NCBI GenBank assembly: GCA_020200025.1
Contig: JAIVJN010000031.1
Location: 1-35,284, forward strand
Origin: Acidobacteriota bacterium
GTDB taxonomy: Bacteria > Acidobacteriota > Vicinamibacteria > Vicinamibacterales > UBA2999
Direction of reading: 5' to 3'
Length of the DNA: 35,284 nt
The first letter of the stretch is position 1, and each line of letters begins with the position of its first letter. The notes beneath the pieces are model-generated. The model worked only from the letters and a program-made list of their open reading frames with translations, had not been told where the DNA came from and searched no databases. Positions 23,931-32,353 of the stretch are shown here, one piece after another. A program made the translations under genes and the position numbers.

Positions 23931-24635
23931 GTGCCGTCCCTCATCCTCACCGCCCGCGACGTCGAACACGCCACCCCTCGCACGCGCATCATTCGGCTGG
24001 CGCTCGACGCTCAGCCGTTCTCCTTCCTCGCTGGTCAAGCGGTGATGGCCGGGCTGCCGATCGGAGCGGTGCGCAAGCCGTACTCGATCGCATCCTCACC
24101 TGCACAAACCGCGCGCGCACGCGAGATTGAGCTGCTCGTGCAGATCGAGGAGACCGACGCCGCCGACCCGCATCTCGACCGGGCCACGCCGGGCACGGCT
24201 GTCGAAATCACAGGGCCCTTCGGCAGCTTCGTGCTCCCTCACACGATTCCCGAGCGGCGGCTGTTCTTTCTTGCCGGCGGCACCGGTATCGCACCGCTCC
24301 GCTCGATGATGTGGGACGGCCTCGAGCGAAACCTCGCCGATCGTGTCGCCGTGGTTTACAGCGCGCGAAGTCCGGAGGAGTTTGCCTACGAGAGCGAGCT
24401 GCGTCGTCTCGCGACCGAGGGGCGGATCGAGTTGCACCTGACGGTCACCCGTGATGTGGTATCCACGTGGGGCGGCCTGCGCGGCCGCATCGATCGCCAG
24501 TTGGTTGCCAGTGTGCTGCGCGAGCCCGTCACCCACTGCGTCGTCTGCGGCCCGCCCGCGCTCGTCGCCGACGCCACCGACCTACTGCGCGATCTGGGCG
24601 TCGACGAGCAGCGTATTCTCACCGAGCGCTACTGA
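23931..24635 (+). CDS. Ferredoxin-NADP reductase-like flavoprotein
   Basis: A 234-residue two-domain FAD/NAD(P)-binding oxidoreductase. The flavin-binding motif RKPYSIASSP and the ETDAADPHLDRATPGTAVEITGPFG region precede the nucleotide-binding motif AGGTGIAPLRSM, and CGPPALV follows near the end. There is no iron-sulfur Cys cluster, so it would take its electron partner separately; that partner is unknown. The GTG start lacks a clear ribosome site. A strong hairpin follows the stop. Confidence 0.85.
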   Translation: MPSLILTARDVEHATPRTRIIRLALDAQPFSFLAGQAVMAGLPIGAVRKPYSIASSPAQTARAREIELLVQIEETDAADPHLDRATPGTAVEITGPFGSFVLPHTIPERRLFFLAGGTGIAPLRSMMWDGLERNLADRVAVVYSARSPEEFAYESELRRLATEGRIELHLTVTRDVVSTWGGLRGRIDRQLVASVLREPVTHCVVCGPPALVADATDLLRDLGVDEQRILTERY

Positions 24636-24649
24636 CGAAACACGGAGTC

Positions 24650-24680
24650 AAGGCAGAAGGCAGAAGGCCTTTTGCCTTTT
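24650..24680. terminator. Intrinsic terminator between convergent genes
   Basis: A 12-bp stem (24650-24661 with 24667-24678, one G-U pair) and 5-base loop, ending in TTTT on the plus strand. It lies 15 bases past the reductase stop and 7 bases before the convergent fabI stop, so it can serve the plus strand and perhaps both. Confidence 0.65.
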
Positions 24681-24686
24681 GCGTCT

Positions 24687-25460
24687 CTACATGCCAATCG
24701 TGTGATAGCCGGCGTCGACCATCAGCACTTCCCCGGTGACGCCACGGCTGGCATCGCTCAGGAAGAAAAGGCTGGCATCACCCACCTCGGCGGCGTCGAT
24801 GTTGCGGCGAAGCGGAGCGCGCTCGCGAGCGATGGTGAGCATCGCCGAGATGCCGCCGATACCAGCCGCGGCCAGGGTCTTGATCGGTCCGGCCGAGACG
24901 GCGTTGACCCGGACGTTGTCCGGCCCGAGATCGGCGGCGAGATAGCGCACCGACGCTTCGAGTGCCGCCTTGGCCACGCCCATCACGTTGTAATTGGGGA
25001 ACACACGCTCGCTGCCCAGGAAGGAGAGCGTGACGATGCTGCCGCCGCCGCGTGCCTGCATCAACGGACGCGTGGCCCGAGCGAGGCCGATGAGCGAGTA
25101 GGCGCTCACGTCGAGGGCGTTCTTGAAGCCTTCGCGCGACGTGTCGCTGAATCGATTGGTCAGCTCGTCGCGCGCGGCGAACGCGACGCCGTGCACGAGG
25201 AAGTCGAGGCCACCGTGCTCGGCCTCGATGCGTTCGGCCACCGTCTGCAAGGCGACATCATCTTGAACGTCGAGCGAGAGCAGCAGCGGACGCGGTGTCA
25301 ACGTGTCGGCGAGCTCGCTGACGTGCTCTTCGAAGCGATCCTGATAGGTGAGAACGAGAGTGGCGCCGGCGGCTGCAGCGCGCTGTGCAATCGCCCACGA
25401 CAGAGACCGCTTGTTGGCAACGCCGACGACGAGACCGATTTTTTGCGCGAGAACGCTCAT
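24687..25460 (-). CDS. fabI: Enoyl-[acyl-carrier-protein] reductase (FabI type)
   Basis: A 257-residue short-chain dehydrogenase that carries out the last step of each fatty-acid elongation cycle. The FabI-type start GLVVGVANKRSLSWAIAQ, the catalytic Tyr-Lys in NYNVMGVAKAALE, and SAGPIKTLAAAGI are visible. The ORF track runs 158 codons upstream because the preceding gene has lost its frame; the true start is the ATG at 25460, where FabI homology begins. The stop of the preceding gene's correct frame is four bases before this ATG, consistent with an operon. Confidence 0.93.
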   Translation of the reverse strand: MSVLAQKIGLVVGVANKRSLSWAIAQRAAAAGATLVLTYQDRFEEHVSELADTLTPRPLLLSLDVQDDVALQTVAERIEAEHGGLDFLVHGVAFAARDELTNRFSDTSREGFKNALDVSAYSLIGLARATRPLMQARGGGSIVTLSFLGSERVFPNYNVMGVAKAALEASVRYLAADLGPDNVRVNAVSAGPIKTLAAAGIGGISAMLTIARERAPLRRNIDAAEVGDASLFFLSDASRGVTGEVLMVDAGYHTIGM

Positions 25461-25464
25461 GCAC

Positions 25465-25934
25465 TCAGCGTTTCTTACCGCCACGGCCGCGTCCACCCCG
25501 CCCACGCTCGGCACGATTGCCCGACCAGCCGCCTGGGCCCTGGCTGCGATCGCCGCTGTGGCGGCCGTGTCCCGCGGGGCGCGGTCCACCGAATCTCGAC
25601 GGCCCGCCCGATCCGTGCACCTCGCTTCCGCGGCGCCTGGTGCCGCCGCCACCTTGGCGAGGACCTCCAGGCCGCCATCGTCAGTCACCTGGACGGCGCG
25701 CGGGGGCGGGTGGAGCCCCTCTAGCACTTGGCCGACCAAACCGGGCGACGCTTTCTTACGACGCTGCGGCGGTACCCGCGCTTGTTTGTATTCGTGCTCG
25801 GTGTCGCACGAGGCGCATCGAGTCTGTTGAATCTTGTCCTCGACCATCGCCACGATGGCGTGATCGGTGATGCGGCGCTCACGCGGACAGTAGTCGTCCA
25901 CGACGTCACCAGGCCGAAGCCGGCGTTGCTCCAT
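25465..25934 (-). pseudogene. Cys-containing, Arg/Gly-rich-tailed hypothetical, frame broken
   Basis: The first part (RLRPGDVVDDYCPRERRITDH, then CASCDTEHEYKQ and a basic KK stretch) has the C-R-E...C-x-x-C pattern of a small zinc-type module. In the track it then reads through into fabI. In another frame, from about 25670 down, the same strand encodes about 70 residues rich in Gly and Arg (GPRQGGGGTRRRG) ending GRGGRGRGGKKR and a stop four bases before fabI. This low-complexity tail looks like the real C terminus, so a deletion or frameshift lies near 25665-25690. RGG tails often bind RNA; function here is unknown. Confidence 0.65.
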
Positions 25935-26070
25935 GCATTCCCCCGAAAACGATTCAGATCACTGTCAGGTGGGAAGCTGAACTCGACGGGGCGGTTACCC
26001 CGCAATCGTACAGTTTGATCGATTGAACAGAGACAGTGAGCGCAGGTGCGTGCGAGTGTAGCAAACGGGC

Positions 26071-27456
26071 TCACTGAGAGCAAGCCGAAAGCCACGCGCG
26101 GGTTTCCGCGAGCGCCGCGCTGACCGCCTCGGGATGGGTCGATTGCGGCGTGCGCCGCGCGCGCACGGACGACTCGGCGGAGATGGCCGCGGTGACGTCA
26201 GCGCCAAACGAGGGGTCCCATTGCTGCCATTCGGCGAGTGAGAGATCGACAAAGCTACGACCCTCCGAGACGAGGTGGCGGACCATGCCCCCGACAACCT
26301 CATGGGCTTGGCGGAACGGCAGCCCCCGGGCCACCAGATAGTCGGCGACGTCGGTCGCCAGGAGCAGGCCCGACGCGGCCAACCGCGCGCGCTCGGGACG
26401 AAGCGTGAGGCGGGCGACGACGGCGGTCGCGGCGCCAAGGGAGACCGTGATCGTGTCCTCGGCGTCGAAGACCGGCTCCTTGTCTTCCTGAAGGTCTTTG
26501 TTGTAACCGGTCGGCAACCCTTTGATCGTGACGAGCAGGCCCGTGAGGGCCCCGATGGCACGACCCGCCTTGCCTCGCACGAGCTCGAGCGGATCGGGAT
26601 TCTTCTTCTGCGGCATCATGCTGCTGCCGGTCGCCGACTGATCGGCAAGCTCGAAGAATCCGAACTCGTCAGACGTCAGAAGGATGAAGTCCTCGGCCAG
26701 GCGTGAGAGGTGCACCATCGTCAGCGCGACGGCGTGCAAAAAGGTGACGCAGAAGTCGCGATCGGACGAGGCATCGATGCTGTTTGCGACCACCCGGGTA
26801 AAACCCAGTCGAGCGGCGAGTTGACCTGTATCGACGGCGTAGTTCGTGCCCGCCACGGCACCAGAGCCGAGTGGCAGCGCATTGGCTTCTTCACGTGCGA
26901 CGGCGAAGCGGGTGTGATCGCGCCGCAGGGCGGCCACGTGGCTGAGCAGATAGTGCGCGATCGTAACCGGCATGGCGCGCCGCATATGCGTATACGCGGG
27001 CATGACCGCCACCTCGGCGCGCTCGGCCTGATCGGCGAGCGTCGCGACGAGCCGCTCGATTTGCTGCTGTAACAATGGAATACGCCGGCGGAGATACAGC
27101 CGCAGATCGAGCGACACCTGCTCGTTGCGCGAGCGCCCCGTGTGCAGGCGCCGGCCCGCGTCGCCGACTCGTGCCACGAGCTCTCGCTCGACAAAGCTGT
27201 GGACGTCTTCGTCGTCTCCACTCACCCAGGCCGGATTGTGCCGGCCCGCGTCGAGAATGGCGGTGAGGCCCTGGCGAATCGCTGCCGCATCCGCAGCGTC
27301 GAGAATGCCGGCCGCTGCGAGCGCCTCGGCCCACGCCAGGCTGCCCGCGACATCGTCCTCGAACAATCGCCGATCGAAGGGGAACGAGACGCCGAAGTCG
27401 AACGCCGCTGGATCGGGAGCGTCGTCGAACCTGCCGGACCACAGATGCTGGGACAT
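26071..27456 (-). CDS. argH: Argininosuccinate lyase
   Basis: A 461-residue member of the fumarase/aspartase superfamily that splits argininosuccinate into arginine and fumarate. It starts LWSGRFDDAPD and carries HTGRSRNEQVSLD and the signature GSSMMPQKKNPDPLEL. Length and both ends are normal. It follows argG on the minus strand across a gap with a perfect hairpin. The 136 bases downstream, before the next gene, hold a small CGGGG...CCCCG hairpin and nothing else I can support. Confidence 0.95.
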   Translation of the reverse strand: MSQHLWSGRFDDAPDPAAFDFGVSFPFDRRLFEDDVAGSLAWAEALAAAGILDAADAAAIRQGLTAILDAGRHNPAWVSGDDEDVHSFVERELVARVGDAGRRLHTGRSRNEQVSLDLRLYLRRRIPLLQQQIERLVATLADQAERAEVAVMPAYTHMRRAMPVTIAHYLLSHVAALRRDHTRFAVAREEANALPLGSGAVAGTNYAVDTGQLAARLGFTRVVANSIDASSDRDFCVTFLHAVALTMVHLSRLAEDFILLTSDEFGFFELADQSATGSSMMPQKKNPDPLELVRGKAGRAIGALTGLLVTIKGLPTGYNKDLQEDKEPVFDAEDTITVSLGAATAVVARLTLRPERARLAASGLLLATDVADYLVARGLPFRQAHEVVGGMVRHLVSEGRSFVDLSLAEWQQWDPSFGADVTAAISAESSVRARRTPQSTHPEAVSAALAETRAWLSACSQ

Positions 27457-27500
27457 AGGCGATCTTCGGACTAGGACGACACGACGATCACGAAGATACC

Positions 27501-27541
27501 CGACCGGGTTGCTCTCATGAGACTCCAGAGCAACCCGGTTG
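27501..27541. repeat. Perfect hairpin between argG and argH
   Basis: ACCGGGTTGCTCT at 27503-27515 and its exact complement at 27527-27539 enclose an 11-base loop. It lies in the 117-base gap inside the argG-argH transcription unit. There is no U-run on the minus strand, so it is more likely a processing or stabilising hairpin or a REP element than a terminator. Confidence 0.65.
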
Positions 27542-27573
27542 GCTCTCGCGGTTGGTGTTCCTTCGTGTTGTCG

Positions 27574-28701
27574 TCACCGAACCGGCACTAATTCGTCCGT
27601 GTTGTCCACCGCCGCCACTCGATCGTCGAGCGCGAAGGGTGACTGGCGCCCGACGACGTGGCAATCGCCTTTGAAGAGCTTGAGGCGGATTGTGCCGGTA
27701 ACACGCTCCTGCACGCGTTCGACAAACGCATCGAGCGCCTCGCGAAACGGGGTGAACCAGAGGCCGTTGTAGACGATATCCGCGTACTGTGTGGCCACTT
27801 GCTGCTTGAAGCGGTGCAGCGCCGTCGACATCACGAAGCTCTCGAGCTCTTTGTGGGCCATGTGGAGGACGACGGCGGCGGGCGCTTCGTAGATCTCGCG
27901 CAGCTTCACGCCGACCAACCGGTTTTCGACCATGTCGATCCGACCGACGCTGTGCGCGCCGGCAATGGTGGTCAAGCTCTCGACGATTTCCGTAAACGAC
28001 ATCGGGACGCCGTTGATCGCGGCCGGCAGGCCGCGCTCGAAGGCCATCTCGACATAAGCCGGCTGCATCGGGGTGTCGGCCGGCGACTTGGTGAGCGCGT
28101 AGATTTCCTCGGGCGCCTCCTGCCACGGGTCGACCAGCACGCCCCCGGTGATCGAGCGTCCCCACAGGTTGCTGTCGACGCTGTAGGGGCTGCCCGGTGT
28201 CGCCCGTACGGGGATGCCGTGCTCGATCGCGTACGCGATCTTGTCGGCCCGCGACAGGCCGCGGAGGCGAGCGGGGGCCACGACACGAAGGCTCGCGTCG
28301 ATGCTGCTGACCAGCACTTCGAGGCGAATCTGATCGTTGTCACGCCCGGTCGCCCCATGTGCGACCGCCACGGCGCGCTCGATGTGGGCGATCTCGACGA
28401 GCTTCTTGGCGATGAGGGGGCGGCCGAGGGCGGTGGCCATCGGATAGCGCTCTTCGTACAACGCGTTCGCTTTGAGCGCGGGCAGCACGTAATCGCGCGC
28501 GAGCTCTTCGCGGACATCGAGCACGTGGCAGCGGACGGCGCCGGCTGCGAGCGCGCGGTCGCGCATCGCGTCGAGTGGTTTACCCTGCCCGAGATCGAGG
28601 GTGACGGCGACGACTTCGGCCTGGTATTGCTCCGCCAGCCAACGAATGGCGACCGAGGTGTCGAGTCCGCCCGAGTACGCGAGAACGATGCGCTCTGCCA
28701 T
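27574..28701 (-). CDS. argG: Argininosuccinate synthase, C terminus short
   Basis: A 375-residue protein joining citrulline and aspartate with ATP. It has the N-type ATP motif LAYSGGLDTSVAIRWL, the citrulline and aspartate region (AHGATGRDNDQIRLE), and SPYSVDSNLWGRS. The family usually continues after VVGRQSPFAL with YDxxLATY and a GFIKLWGLP helix, giving about 400 residues. Here it changes to DDRVAAVDNTDELVPVR and stops, about 25 residues short. The catalytic core is complete, but the lost helix helps tetramer contacts. This may be another deletion or natural divergence. Confidence 0.88.
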   Translation of the reverse strand: MAERIVLAYSGGLDTSVAIRWLAEQYQAEVVAVTLDLGQGKPLDAMRDRALAAGAVRCHVLDVREELARDYVLPALKANALYEERYPMATALGRPLIAKKLVEIAHIERAVAVAHGATGRDNDQIRLEVLVSSIDASLRVVAPARLRGLSRADKIAYAIEHGIPVRATPGSPYSVDSNLWGRSITGGVLVDPWQEAPEEIYALTKSPADTPMQPAYVEMAFERGLPAAINGVPMSFTEIVESLTTIAGAHSVGRIDMVENRLVGVKLREIYEAPAAVVLHMAHKELESFVMSTALHRFKQQVATQYADIVYNGLWFTPFREALDAFVERVQERVTGTIRLKLFKGDCHVVGRQSPFALDDRVAAVDNTDELVPVR

Positions 28702-28725
28702 GTCGCGTTCGCCCAGTGCTCCGAG

Positions 28726-29289
28726 TCAGCGGCGGATCGCGGGCTCGGCACCCTGACGGCGGGCCCCACGTTCCTCACGACGATCCGGTTCTCGCCAGCC
28801 TATCCACGGCTTGCGCACGCGTGGCGGCGAAGCTTCGCGCTTCTCGGCGAATCCCTCGAATTCGTTCGCCACCGTTCGCGCCGCGCGTGCGTCGCGGCAG
28901 ATGACGAGAATCGTGTCGTCGCCGGCAATGGTCCCGATGATGGCCGGGAGCCGTGCGCGGTCGATGGCCAGCGCCAGGAGGGCGGCTTGTCCCGGACCGG
29001 TTCGCATGACCACGAGCTGCTGCGACACATCCAATGACTGCATGTACTGCCCGAGCGCCCGGCTGAGCGCCGGCAGCGCGGCCGGCTCGGTTGGGGCATC
29101 GAGCCCGGCCGGCTGATACGCCCCGTCGGTCGCCCGCTTGACCAGGCCCAAATCTTTGATGTCTCGCGATAGTGTCGCCTGCGTGACGTCGAATCCCTGG
29201 GCGATCAGCCGGCGGCGCAGTTGATCCTGGCTGCGGACCGCTTCGTGCTCGACGATCTCGCGAATGGCCGATTGGCGTCGCGCTTTCAT
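28726..29289 (-). CDS. argR: Arginine repressor
   Basis: A 187-residue ArgR/AhrC protein. The DNA-binding winged helix is MKARRQSAIREIVEHEAVRSQDQLRRRL then VTQATLSRDIKDLGLVK. The C-terminal arginine-binding hexamer domain has VVMRTGPGQAALLALAID and TIAGDDTILVICRD. A basic tail of about 35 residues (WIGWREPDRREERGARRQ) goes beyond the usual end. The ATG at 29289 is where homology begins. It is divergent from the argC operon and leads the argG-argH genes; the gap holds ARG-box-like sites. Confidence 0.92.
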   Translation of the reverse strand: MKARRQSAIREIVEHEAVRSQDQLRRRLIAQGFDVTQATLSRDIKDLGLVKRATDGAYQPAGLDAPTEPAALPALSRALGQYMQSLDVSQQLVVMRTGPGQAALLALAIDRARLPAIIGTIAGDDTILVICRDARAARTVANEFEGFAEKREASPPRVRKPWIGWREPDRREERGARRQGAEPAIRR

Positions 29290-29317
29290 AAATATGCAGT
29301 AGAAAGAATAGTATACA
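29285..29317. promoter_or_regulatory. ARG-box-like sites at argR start
   Basis: Two arginine-box-like half-palindromes. TTCATAAATATGCA at 29285-29298 matches 11 of 14 positions of an ideal TGAATATTTATTCA on the minus strand and overlaps the argR start. AGAATAGTATACA at 29305-29317 has a similar form with one base less. On minus, TATACT here is a likely -10 box for argR. Confidence 0.5.
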
Positions 29318-29370
29318 CATGAAAGGCGTTCTGTCACTAGATTTCTCCGTTGACGAGGCCCGCGGCTGGA

Positions 29371-29384
29371 TGTATAAATATTCT
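29371..29384. promoter_or_regulatory. ARG-box-like site over the argC promoter
   Basis: TGTATAAATATTCT matches 12 of 14 positions of an ideal ARG box (TGAATAAATATTCA) and includes a TATAAA/TATTCT -10-like element 36-50 bases before the argC ATG. ArgR binding here would block argC transcription. The rest of the 130-base gap shows nothing more. Confidence 0.55.
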
Positions 29385-29419
29385 TTCTGACGCATACGCG
29401 CGGGGCAGAGTGAGGAGAG

Positions 29420-30213
29420 ATGATCGAGTCGCACGTTTCCCAGGCTGTCGCGTTCCCGTCGCGCCCCGGACTCGCCACCCGGGTCGCGGTGGTCGGGGCC
29501 ACGGGCTATGCCGGGCAGGAGTTGGTGCGTCTCCTGGCGCGGCACCCTGCGACGCAGTTGACTGTCGCGACGGCGTCGCAGGCGACGAGCACGCCGCGCC
29601 GCCTGCCTGCGCTCGCCCGCGTATGGGAGGGAGAGATCGGCCCGCTCGAGATCGATCGCGTCATCGATGAAGCCGACGTGGTGTTCCTCGCGTTGCCGGA
29701 AGCCGCATCCGCCGATCTGGCGCCGAGCTTTCTGGCGGCGGGTCGGCGCGTCATCGATTTGTCAGGCGCTTTCCGGTTGCGCGACGACGATACGCGGGCG
29801 CGCTGGTATGCCGCAACCGCGTCGCTGCCTTCGCGCATCGACACGTGCCCGAGATGGAGCAGACGCTCGGTCGTGCCGTGACGTTCGTGCCGCATCTCGT
29901 TCCGCTCGATCGGGGCATCTTGACGACCGTGTACACGCGACTGGCGCCAGGGACGCCGGCGCGGCGCGTGGCAGAAGTGTTCGAAGCCGCCTATGCCGCC
30001 GAGCCGTTCGTTCGGCTGACGGGTCGTCAGCTTCCCGAAATCAAGCACGTGGCGTGGAGCAACTTCTGTGACATCGGGTGGGCAGTCGATGAAACGGGCG
30101 GCCGCTTGGTCGTCGTGTCGGTCATCGACAACCTGCTGAAGGGTGCGGCGGGATCCGCCGTGCAGAACTTCAATGTGGCCCTCGGGCTCGACGAGCGCGC
30201 GGGCCTGTTGTGA
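29420..30213 (+). pseudogene. argC: N-acetyl-gamma-glutamyl-phosphate reductase, internal deletion with frameshift
   Basis: ArgC makes N-acetylglutamate semialdehyde. The N-terminal part is good (VAVVGATGYAGQELVRLL; VFLALPEAASADLA; VIDLSGAFRLRDD). The C-terminal part is in another frame (AHRHVPEMEQ, FVPHLVPLDRGILTTVY, VVVSVIDNLLKGAAGSAVQN). The join is near 29826-29836. About 120 residues of the usual 340 are missing, including the Pro-Gly-Cys nucleophile and the substrate loop that follows. As given no active enzyme is made, yet both flanks are well kept. The ATG at 29420 follows GAGGAG. The stop overlaps the argB start by four bases. Confidence 0.85.
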
Positions 30214-31040
30214 AGGCCAGAGGGACGATTCGCCCGGTCGTCTTGAAGGTAGGCGGCGAGCTTCTCGACGACCCGCGGAAGAGAAGAGTCATGGCACGAG
30301 CCATCGTGCGGGTGGCGGCCTCCGTTCCGCTCGTCGTCGTGCACGGCGGCGGCCGCGAGATCGACGCCGCGCTGGCGAATGCGCAGATCCCCAAGCGGCA
30401 GGTGGATGGGCTGCGGATCACCGACCAGGCAACGCTCGGCGTCGTAGTTGCGGTGCTCGCCGGCTCGGTGAACACCACGCTCGTCGCTGCCGTCAACGCC
30501 GCGGGCGGCAGGGCGGTCGGCCTGACGGGCGCGGACGCGGACGTCTGCCGGGTCGGGCGGGCGCCCCGCCATCGGACGACGACCGGCGAGCTGGTGGATC
30601 TCGGGCTCGTGGGACGACCCGTCGACGAGGGGCCGTCGCGCCTGGTGGCGACGCTGGTGCGCGATGGGTTCGTGCCGATTGTGGCGTCGATCGGCGCGGC
30701 CAAGAATGGCACCCTGTTCAACGTGAACGCCGACACGCTGGCCGGAAGCCTCGCGACGCGCCTCGCCGCCTCGCGGCTGGTCATCGCTGGCGGCACGGCA
30801 GGCGTCCTCGATGAAAGTGGTCAGACGATACCGATGCTCGATCGGGCAGCGGCGTCGGACGCGGTCCAGTCCGGGACAATCAGCGCCGGCATGGTTGCCA
30901 AGTTGAGCGCCTGCCACGACGCGCTCGCTGGCGGTGTGTCCGACGTGATCGTGGCCGACGGCACGCGGCCGCCGCGGCTGGCGTCGTTGCTGACCACGGC
31001 CAGAGTGCGGCGCGGCGCATGGACGCAGATTGTGGGCTGA
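30210..31040 (+). CDS. argB: Acetylglutamate kinase
   Basis: A 276-residue amino-acid kinase phosphorylating N-acetylglutamate. The start VVLKVGGELLDD, the HGGGREID loop, DGLRITD, and the ATP region NVNADTLAG and IAGGTAGVLD are visible. It is complete. The GTG start overlaps the argC stop (GTGA), so translation is coupled to the C-terminal argC frame; this confirms that frame as the native one. A perfect small hairpin follows before argD. Confidence 0.95.
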   Translation: MKARGTIRPVVLKVGGELLDDPRKRRVMARAIVRVAASVPLVVVHGGGREIDAALANAQIPKRQVDGLRITDQATLGVVVAVLAGSVNTTLVAAVNAAGGRAVGLTGADADVCRVGRAPRHRTTTGELVDLGLVGRPVDEGPSRLVATLVRDGFVPIVASIGAAKNGTLFNVNADTLAGSLATRLAASRLVIAGGTAGVLDESGQTIPMLDRAAASDAVQSGTISAGMVAKLSACHDALAGGVSDVIVADGTRPPRLASLLTTARVRRGAWTQIVG

Positions 31041-31045
31041 GCGAC

Positions 31046-31068
31046 AAAACGAAACCGAGTTTCGTTTT
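31046..31068. repeat. Perfect hairpin between argB and argD, AAAACGAAACC family, copy 2
   Basis: AAAACGAAAC-CGA-GTTTCGTTTT, a perfect 10-bp stem with a 3-base loop, fills the 41-base gap. Its core matches the right arm of the 16400-16459 hairpin (AAAACGAAACCCGGTTTC). A U-run on the plus strand (GTTTTCC) could make it a weak internal terminator within the arg operon. Confidence 0.65.
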
Positions 31069-31081
31069 CCGGAATAGACCA

Positions 31082-32353
31082 ATGAGCAACACGATGGCAC
31101 AGCCGACTCTCGACGAGGTGCAAGCGCTCGAGGCGCAGCACGTACTGCAGACCTACAAGCGGGCGCCCGTGGTCTTCGTCCGCGGCGAGGGCACGCGCCT
31201 CTTCGACTCGTCCGGTCGCTCGTACCTCGACTTCGTTTCGGGCATCGGCGTGGCGGTGTTGGGACATGGGCATCACGGACTCGCTGCGGCGATCACGGAT
31301 CAGGCGCGCACGCTGATTCAGACGTCGAACCTCTATTTCCACCCGCTGCAGGGACAATTGGCCCAGCGCCTCTCGGCCCTGTCCGGCCTCGAACGCGCGT
31401 TTTTCTGCAACAGCGGCGCGGAGGCCATCGAGGCGTGCCTGAAGTTCGCCCGACGCTATTGGTACAGCGCCGGCCACCCGAGCCGCACCGACTTCGTGGC
31501 GCTCGAACACGGCTTCTCCGGGCGCACGATGGGCGCGTTGTCGGTTACGGGGAACGCCCAGTACCGTGATCCGTTCGGCCCGCTCGTTCCGGGGGTCACG
31601 TTCGTGGCGCCCGACGACGGGGACGCGCTGGCGCACGCGGTGACGGAGCGTACGGCCGCCATTCTCGTCGAGCCCATCCAGGGCGAAGGGGGCGTGCGTC
31701 CGCTGTCGGGCGCCTTCGCCGACGCGATCGAAGCGGCGTGCGCACGCACGGGTGCGTTGCTGATTGCCGACGAGGTGCAGTGTGGTCTCGGCCGCACGGG
31801 CGAGCCGTTCTACTTTCCGCTCCTCGGCCTCACGCCGGATCTCGTGTCGGTCGGCAAGGCGCTCGGATCTGGCGTGCCCATCGGCGCATGCCTGGTCGCC
31901 GAGCACGTCGCCGCTCGCGTGGCGCCAGGCGATCACGGCAGCACGTACGGCGGCAACCTGCTCTCGACACGCGCGGCGCTCTACGTGCTCGAGCAGCTCA
32001 CGGGCTCGACGGCCGCCGTTCCCTATCCCGCTCCCGGCTCGGCGATCGGTGGGCTGATTGCACACGTTCGCGATGTTGCCGATACCTTCGACCAGGCGCT
32101 CACGCTGCTCAAGACGCGGCATGGCGTCGTCGCATCGGTGCGCGGCGCGGGCGTGATGCGCGGCCTCGAGCTCACCGTCGACGCCTCACCCGTGGTCGAC
32201 AACGCGCGCGCGGCCGGCCTGCTCGTGAATCGAACGGCCGAACGCGTGGTACGGATGCTTCCGCCGCTGACCGTCACGACAGCGGAAATCGCGGAGGCGA
32301 TGGACGTGCTGGGTGAAGTCCTGGCGACCGTGCCAGCAGAGACAACGAAATGA
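31082..32353 (+). CDS. argD: Acetylornithine aminotransferase
   Basis: A 423-residue class III PLP aminotransferase. It has FFCNSGAEAIEACLKFAR, the segment VEPIQGEGGV, LIADEVQCGLGRTG, and the PLP lysine in SVGKALGSG; STYGGNLLSTRAAL is also typical. Slightly longer than usual owing to a 20-residue insert near TGSTAAVPYPAPGSA. The ATG at 31082 is chosen; earlier ORF codons overlap the hairpin. The stop overlaps the next ATG by four bases (ATGA). Confidence 0.95.
   Translation: MSNTMAQPTLDEVQALEAQHVLQTYKRAPVVFVRGEGTRLFDSSGRSYLDFVSGIGVAVLGHGHHGLAAAITDQARTLIQTSNLYFHPLQGQLAQRLSALSGLERAFFCNSGAEAIEACLKFARRYWYSAGHPSRTDFVALEHGFSGRTMGALSVTGNAQYRDPFGPLVPGVTFVAPDDGDALAHAVTERTAAILVEPIQGEGGVRPLSGAFADAIEAACARTGALLIADEVQCGLGRTGEPFYFPLLGLTPDLVSVGKALGSGVPIGACLVAEHVAARVAPGDHGSTYGGNLLSTRAALYVLEQLTGSTAAVPYPAPGSAIGGLIAHVRDVADTFDQALTLLKTRHGVVASVRGAGVMRGLELTVDASPVVDNARAAGLLVNRTAERVVRMLPPLTVTTAEIAEAMDVLGEVLATVPAETTK

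Noticed and set aside
24687-25934. Natural fusion of a Cys-motif protein to FabI
   Set aside because: An Arg/Gly-rich tail with its own stop four bases before the fabI ATG exists in another frame, so the fusion is a result of a lost frame.
29881-29881. Programmed ribosomal frameshift joining the two argC frames
   Set aside because: No slippery run is present at the join, and a shift could not restore the missing 120 residues including the active-site Cys.
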